From JANMEX01 sp049696015 (GTDB lineage: Bacteria > Pseudomonadota > Alphaproteobacteria > Rhizobiales > Rhizobiaceae): a stretch of 45,210 nt of DNA. The notes beneath the pieces were generated by a model. That model did no database searches and was not told the origin of the DNA. It saw only the letters and a list, made by a program, of their open reading frames with translations. Where the stretch lies: contig JBAVTG010000247.1 of the NCBI GenBank assembly GCA_049696015.1, positions 1-45,210 on the forward strand, in the 5' to 3' direction. A program made the position numbers and the translations under genes. Of the stretch, positions 41,801 to 45,210 are shown in pieces. Each line of letters starts with the position of its first letter. Position 1 is the first letter of the stretch.

Positions 41801-43730
41801 CTCTTCGTCTGCTATCGCCGCGCTCAATCACGCAATCGGTTCGGAGGCTGTGCGCACGGCAAATCTTCTCGACGGCAAGACCCAGGAACTGTCCGAGCTG
41901 CTCGCCGACCGCTCTCAGGAAATCGCCCGCATTCTCGAAGAAACAGCGCGCCCGCTCGTCGCCAGCATGGCCGAAAGCGGTCACGAAGTGGCAGCAAAGC
42001 TCGAAGCTGCGGCAAAGGCGGCAACCGAGAAGCTGCGCGCCGAGAATGCCTCCATGGTGCAGATGCTGGCAAGCCGCACTGCCGAAACCATCGAGGCGAT
42101 GGGCGTTGCCCGCGACGACTTGTCGGGCAATGTCACGGACCTCATCGACCGCCTGTCGGCTTCCAACTCCAAGCTTGGCCAGCTCATTGATATGGCGCAG
42201 ACCAACCTTGGCGCGGTGGAAATCCAGCTCTCGGGCACAACCTCTGCCTTTGCTGAAACCTCCGACCGTGCCGCGTCCTCGCTATCGACATCGGCGCGGA
42301 TGATGGAAACCAACGTCAACCGGCTGTCGGAAATGTCGTCCGGCACGCTCAAGGAAGTGGCGGCTATCGCCAGCCGCTTTGACGAGCATGGCCGCGTGCT
42401 GGCTACAGCATCTGACCTGCTGAATGCAGCGCAGTCGAGCCTGTCCAACACGCTGGAAGACCGCCAGCAGGCGCTGGAAAACCTTGCTGTCGGCCTCGTG
42501 TCGCGCTCCGAGGAAATCGAAAAGAACCTGCGTTCGTTCGAGCAATTGGTCAACGCGGCCTTCGACAAGGCCGAAAACCGCGCCGGATCTTCGACAATGG
42601 CGATGAAGCAGTCGTTGGCAGAGCTGGTCGAGCAGGCAACCACCCGGTTTGCCGAGGCGACGATCGACATGCGCAAGACCGCCGAGGAAATCCGCGCCGA
42701 CATCGACCTTGCAAAATCGGAAGTGCAGGCCGGGATGAGCGAACTTCCCGCCCAAGCGCGCCGTGCCGCAGAGGACATGCGGCTGGAGCTGGCATCGGTC
42801 AAGGACGATATCCAGAAAGCCGCAGTGGACATGCCTGCGGAAGCCCGCCGCGCCACCGCCGAGATGCGCCAGGAGCTGGAGACCGCCCGCGCCGACTTCC
42901 AGAAGTCGGTCAAGGACATGCCGGCCGACGCCCGCCGCGCTGCCGCCGAAATCCGCGCCGAACTGGAAGAAACCCGCGCCGAATTGCGCAAGGGCGTTCT
43001 CGACCTGCCGGAAGAGACCAAATTGTCGACGCAGACCATGCGCCGCGCTGTGGCCGAGCAAATTTCCGCCCTCAAGGAACTGTCTGAAATCGTCGGCAAG
43101 TCGGGCCGCGCATTTGATGTGGCTGCACCCGTTGCCGCGCGCGCAGAACCTGTCCGCCAGGAGCGGGTCAGCGAGCGTGCCCCCGAGCCGCGTCCGGCGC
43201 TTCCGCCGCAGCGCGCTCCTGAACGCCCGGCTCCCGCACAGCAGCGCGCGCCTGAACCACAATTGCGCGGGGCCATTGAAGAGCCGTCCTCCGGCGGCTG
43301 GGTGTCCGACCTTTTGAGCCGCGCCTCGCGTGAGGAAGCGCCAGCGCCAGCCCGTGCCCCGGCTGCACCCAACCGCTCGCCTTTGCACGTGGTAGAGTCG
43401 CTGAATTCCCTGTCGGTCGATATCGCCCGCGCCATTGACCATGACGCCTCGGTCGAGCTGTGGGACCGCTACCGCCGCGGCGAGCGCAATGTCTTCACCC
43501 GCAGGCTTTACACGCTCAAGGGCCAGCAGACCTTCGACGAAATCCGCCGCAAGTACCAGACCGACGGCGATTTCCGCACTGCGGTTGACCGCTATGTCGA
43601 CGACTTCGAGCGACTTCTGCAAGACGTCGCCCGCAACGACCGCGACCAGATCATGACGCAGACGTATCTGACGTCCGACACCGGCAAGGTCTATACAATG
43701 CTGGCCCACGCAAGCGGCAAGCTGCGGTAA
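38814..43730 (+). CDS. Giant coiled-coil membrane protein, GPR/RgsE-like
   Basis: A 1638-residue protein. The N-terminal 170 residues are cytoplasmic, acidic (LESELEKALEL-type start) then Pro/Ala-rich. Two membrane helices follow at about 180-205 and 222-244. The remaining helical rod has apolipoprotein-like 22-residue repeats, and a short conserved C-terminal domain (about 1530-1638) ends in YLTSDTGKVYTMLAHASGKL. This layout fits the growth pole ring protein (GPR) of Agrobacterium, called RgsE in Sinorhizobium, a membrane-anchored ring at the growing pole needed for polar growth. Those are about 2100 residues, so this one is shorter. The ATG at 38853 is an alternative start. It follows the lipid transporter by 145 bases. 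Confidence 0.88.
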   Translation: MAFAAWQAVKRTAMAEANKMARKASSEKFGKDMESELEKALELGLAETGSLDDLAIDLSLDDLETQITLAETEIKSASNGAALKAAEMKAAAARQTPVNYGARVSQAEKSVENTAPKVSVSQNTASSSPIRDVPVKAPAGVAPAASRPERPAALPPAANDDSQRSYAAALRNLNRRLPNTLFWLTGLVSVIWAAASVYVAYIFYGAAAFAPDNLLRFLQTPSGVGMLIATVLPIVMFWAFAVMVRRAQELRVVAQSMTEVAFRLSEPESLAQDRVMAVGQAVRREVAAMSEGIERTLARASELETLVNGEVHELERAYTDNEIRIRSLVEDLNQEREAIVSHAERVRASISGSHEQLKDELTQASDIIRENVLNASTQLTMTISQSGESLVSRINDSGTQIYSAIGTRTDEIEQRLTTSGAAFASLLDTRVAALSEQAEHLSSVLAQTLDSRTESMVSLLSGATGTLSESIDARSSSLAALLHDASENLGSVLNGRAEGMLSVIGTATQTLTGEFDVRLAGLESTMNARSRSLIAEFETRAQALDTGTDRLNTALDQRARMLNETLVERTREISRTFTEGTENIVVKSNEINRLLEEGQARSNLVLDNARDAVATGITTQTEQMRSILDERIDAITARISQQADALRSMLDERSASVTGEVSAKTEELRAMLDASFGAATDRIEEQSKLLRDVLDSDGGALASGVAVKTEELRAMLAQSSGVTTGRIEEQIRQLRELLDGEGGELAAGVAAKTEELRAMLSEKASIVSDAIQLQTGHMAQVLDERADYFAGAIESHSENLRNVFDDRISVMAKTFAQSRNDLAAQVSDDLERIAITRGEIERTIRAEIASVEEALSGQTGAIEERTQTMRRALEIGVEAVRNSLETSASVMAGTLRDRVREAAQAITDETLRARAAFDNHTTDYADRLEQQASDFAERLAGRIADAEDRIAARSAEQVRNLSGQTDEILAALDGADQRIMARVHAVSAELDARANASSSAIAALNHAIGSEAVRTANLLDGKTQELSELLADRSQEIARILEETARPLVASMAESGHEVAAKLEAAAKAATEKLRAENASMVQMLASRTAETIEAMGVARDDLSGNVTDLIDRLSASNSKLGQLIDMAQTNLGAVEIQLSGTTSAFAETSDRAASSLSTSARMMETNVNRLSEMSSGTLKEVAAIASRFDEHGRVLATASDLLNAAQSSLSNTLEDRQQALENLAVGLVSRSEEIEKNLRSFEQLVNAAFDKAENRAGSSTMAMKQSLAELVEQATTRFAEATIDMRKTAEEIRADIDLAKSEVQAGMSELPAQARRAAEDMRLELASVKDDIQKAAVDMPAEARRATAEMRQELETARADFQKSVKDMPADARRAAAEIRAELEETRAELRKGVLDLPEETKLSTQTMRRAVAEQISALKELSEIVGKSGRAFDVAAPVAARAEPVRQERVSERAPEPRPALPPQRAPERPAPAQQRAPEPQLRGAIEEPSSGGWVSDLLSRASREEAPAPARAPAAPNRSPLHVVESLNSLSVDIARAIDHDASVELWDRYRRGERNVFTRRLYTLKGQQTFDEIRRKYQTDGDFRTAVDRYVDDFERLLQDVARNDRDQIMTQTYLTSDTGKVYTMLAHASGKLR
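40035..41264 (+). repeat. 22-residue tandem repeats in the GPR-like protein
   Basis: Two blocks of exact 66-base periodicity. In block one Arg begins each unit at 40035, 40101, 40167, 40233, 40299, 40365 and 40431. In block two units start at 40671, 40737, 40803, 40869, 40935, 41001, 41067, 41133 and 41199, alternating so that a near-identical KTEELRAML recurs every 132 bases (40803, 40935, 41067). A register break of 42 bases separates the blocks. The 22-mer (two 11-mers) is the apolipoprotein-type amphipathic helix unit. Confidence 0.85.
42741..43088 (+). repeat. 29-residue tandem repeats in the GPR-like protein
   Basis: Four units at exact 87-base spacing (42741, 42828, 42915, 43002), each beginning with an acidic-Leu/Met-Pro turn (ELP, DMP, DMP, DLP), then A-x-A-R-R-A and a charged helix. 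The first three are strong; the fourth diverges after the turn. The Pro turn implies a chain of short helices, unlike the straight rod upstream. Confidence 0.8.
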
Positions 43731-44228
43731 AAATCCGCTTCCGCGGCCAACTGGTGCAATTTGTCTGTGCTTCCGGTGCTCATGGACCTTATGTCCATTC
43801 CGCTCCGGTTCTCGCCAAATAGCACCATTTGACTCGCTGTAGCGAATTTTGGAAGCCATGAGGACGGCCGCCTGACGCGGCCGTCTGCGCTTCCGGTGCT
43901 CACGGGCTCAGCACCCGCGCGCACCGGCGGCAAGCTGCGGCGGAACTTTCCGGCAGTTTGGGCGTATAGTTCTGCACCTGCTCGATATGTCACGGCCATC
44001 GGCACGGGTTGCGGGTTCCGCTCTGCGGTCCCGGGATGGCGAAAATTCAGCGGGAATAAAGACAATCGCCGACGTTTGAGTCTGGCGATCCACATCATCA
44101 CTTTTGCCGCTTCGGGCCACAACGCGGAACCCGGAACCATGCCACGGACGGCGAAAAATCAAAACCGGTGCAAAACACCGTACACCCTGATCAACCCGCG
44201 CCAACCCCTCCCAGCAAGCCTGCCGCGC
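43731..44228. other. Intergenic region with short repeats between the GPR-like and SDR genes
   Basis: This 498-base spacer has no supported gene. It contains a perfect hairpin GACGGCCGC/GCGGCCGTC (43863-43885) without a T run. The 14-mer GCTTCCGGTGCTCA occurs twice, exactly 120 bases apart (43769 and 43889). The 14-mer GCGGCAAGCTGCGG from the end of the GPR-like gene (43714) recurs at 43927. The spacer also holds the left copy of the repeat that brackets the SDR gene (44133-44177). It is probably a site of small duplications or decayed elements. Confidence 0.55.
44133..44177 (+). repeat. Left copy of an inverted intergenic repeat flanking the SDR gene
   Basis: 45 bases matching the reverse complement of 45076-45120 at about 38 of 45 positions by eye, including the 12-base core AAAACCGGTGCA. 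It lies about 50 bases beyond the SDR stop. Confidence 0.7.
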
Positions 44229-44957
44229 TCAGATATCCTGGTTCTGCGGCAGGATCACCAGATCGCGGACGGTGGCGTTGGGCGGGCGGGTGACCATGAA
44301 CATCAGCGCGTCCGCGACGTCTTCTGACAGCAGGCCCTCACGGGCTGCGGCGCGGCGCGCAACTTCCGCTGGGTCGGTCAGGCCCCAGAGCTCGTTCAGG
44401 ACCATGCCGGGAGCCAGCGATCCGATGCGCACATTGTGCGGCGCGATCTGGCGGCGCACGCCGTGGACGAACGACTGCACCGCATGCTTGGTGGCCGAAT
44501 AGACCGGCTCCCAGTGGATCGCCTGATGGCCGGACACCGAGGAGGTGACGACAATATCGCCGGAGCGGCGGGCGATCATCCCCGGCAGCACGGCGCGGAC
44601 CATGCGGAAAACGCCGTTGACATTGAGGTTGATCATCTGGTCCCAGTCATCGGCATTGCCTTCGGCGGCCTCGCCCGGGATATAGGTTCCCGCATTGGCG
44701 AACAGGATATCCACCCGCCCGAACCGCGCCTCAACAGCGGCGGCCATGGCGTCAATCTGCGCCGGCTTGGTCAGATCGGCCGGCATGGCAATAGCATTGG
44801 CCCCGAGTTCCGCCGCCAGCGCCTCCAGCTTTTCGGCAGACCGCGCCACCAGCACAACAAGTGCCCCCGCAGCCGAAAACTGCCGCGCCACAGCCCGCCC
44901 GATCCCCGAACTTGCCCCCGTGACAATCATCACCTTGCCTGCGACGGAAACGGACAT
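44229..44957 (-). CDS. SDR family NAD(P)-dependent oxidoreductase
   Basis: A 242-residue classical short-chain dehydrogenase. The cofactor loop TGASSGIG is at 13-20, NAG is in LFANAGTY, and the catalytic Ser-Tyr-Lys is in SSVSG...YSATKHA. An Arg in LVARS after the second strand favours NADP(H). It resembles the YdfG/serine-3-dehydrogenase-like branch. The substrate is unknown. The ATG at 44957 has GGGAGA upstream and starts the Rossmann fold properly; an earlier ATG at 45020 is less likely. It is isolated and bracketed by an inverted repeat pair. Confidence 0.93.
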   Translation of the reverse strand: MSVSVAGKVMIVTGASSGIGRAVARQFSAAGALVVLVARSAEKLEALAAELGANAIAMPADLTKPAQIDAMAAAVEARFGRVDILFANAGTYIPGEAAEGNADDWDQMINLNVNGVFRMVRAVLPGMIARRSGDIVVTSSVSGHQAIHWEPVYSATKHAVQSFVHGVRRQIAPHNVRIGSLAPGMVLNELWGLTDPAEVARRAAAREGLLSEDVADALMFMVTRPPNATVRDLVILPQNQDI

Positions 44958-45075
44958 GAGGTTCTCCCTGGCTGAATTGGCTTGGAAGAGAGGATCACGC
45001 CATTGGATGGCTGGCGTCAACCGGTGATTTGAAATGGCGTGTGGTGGTTGGCATGGAAAGACCAGTCTGGGTATT

Positions 45076-45120
45076 TGTTCTGCACCGGTTTTGAATTTTC
45101 ACGGTCCACGGCATGGGTCC
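45076..45120 (-). repeat. Right copy of the inverted repeat, with adjoining hairpin
   Basis: Reverse-complement partner of 44133-44177. It adjoins a hairpin with arms TCCCGC (45118-45123) and GCGGGA (45142-45147) enclosing CGCTTCGCTTCG, the look of a small dispersed palindromic element. The remaining bases to 45210 show no gene I can support. Confidence 0.7.
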
Positions 45121-45210
45121 CGCATCTCCGCTTCGCTTCGAGCGGGATGACGAAAGAATGGGGATTTGCGATAATCGCCGAAGGTGGGGATTGGCGCTGC
45201 ACATCCCTTA

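Noticed and set aside
41981..43859. Long open frames on the minus strand (up to 525 codons) opposite the GPR-like gene
   Set aside because: They arise from G/C-ending codons of the true gene; their products are Arg/Ser/Ala-rich with no domain, and the plus strand encodes a clear repeat protein.

Overview
The window looks like a core chromosomal segment of an alphaproteobacterium in the order Hyphomicrobiales (Rhizobiales), with mid-50s to about 60 percent GC by eye. The pointers are a MucR/Ros regulator, a large growth-pole-ring-type coiled-coil protein typical of polar growers, a STAS-MlaE/MlaF/MlaD lipid transporter, a malic enzyme fused to a phosphotransacetylase domain, a DUF6456/DnaA-domain pair, and DUF1491, DUF2336 and DUF2865 proteins. 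I cannot name the genus. I saw no rRNA, tRNA, insertion sequence, prophage or CRISPR array.

Layout. 1-6.2 kb: the tail of an unknown protein, an inverted intergenic repeat, an asparaginase II, a GNAT acetyltransferase, a Tat-exported beta-helix protein, a GreA/GreB-like factor, and on the minus strand an antitoxin-toxin(Doc/Fic)-corA operon whose genes overlap by 4 nt. 6.2-14.5 kb: a HerA-like ATPase, an L,D-transpeptidase lipoprotein, Fe-type superoxide dismutase, two c-type cytochromes, an oligopeptidase B-like peptidase and MsrB. 14.5-22.3 kb: a regulatory and cell-cycle-flavoured block with MucR, a 142-residue protein resembling DnaA domain IV that has a perfect DnaA box in its own leader, a DUF6456 protein, SufE, a DivJ/PleC-like membrane histidine kinase overlapping a peptidoglycan-binding membrane protein, DUF1491 and DUF2336. 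22.3-34.5 kb: DUF1254/DUF1214 overlapping genes, a class A penicillin-binding protein, NAD synthetase, a DUF2865 protein, malic enzyme, and an MFS transporter convergent with a dipeptide epimerase.

34.5-43.7 kb: a tight STAS-permease / ATPase / MCE protein / lipoprotein operon, followed 145 nt later by a 1638-residue coiled-coil membrane protein resembling the Agrobacterium growth pole ring protein (GPR) and Sinorhizobium RgsE. It contains exact 22-residue and 29-residue tandem periodicities. 43.7-45.2 kb: a repeat-bearing spacer and an SDR oxidoreductase bracketed by two inverted copies of an intergenic repeat.

Together the genes point to envelope growth and cell-cycle control (DivJ-like kinase, MucR, PBP, L,D-transpeptidase, PG-binding protein, lipid transporter, GPR-like scaffold) mixed with oxidative-stress repair (SodB, MsrB, SufE) and central metabolism. 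The least described features are the DnaA-domain/DUF6456 pair with its DnaA box, the antitoxin-toxin-corA coupling, and the repeat architecture of the GPR-like protein. Convergent gene pairs are packed unusually tightly, several overlapping at their 3' ends.
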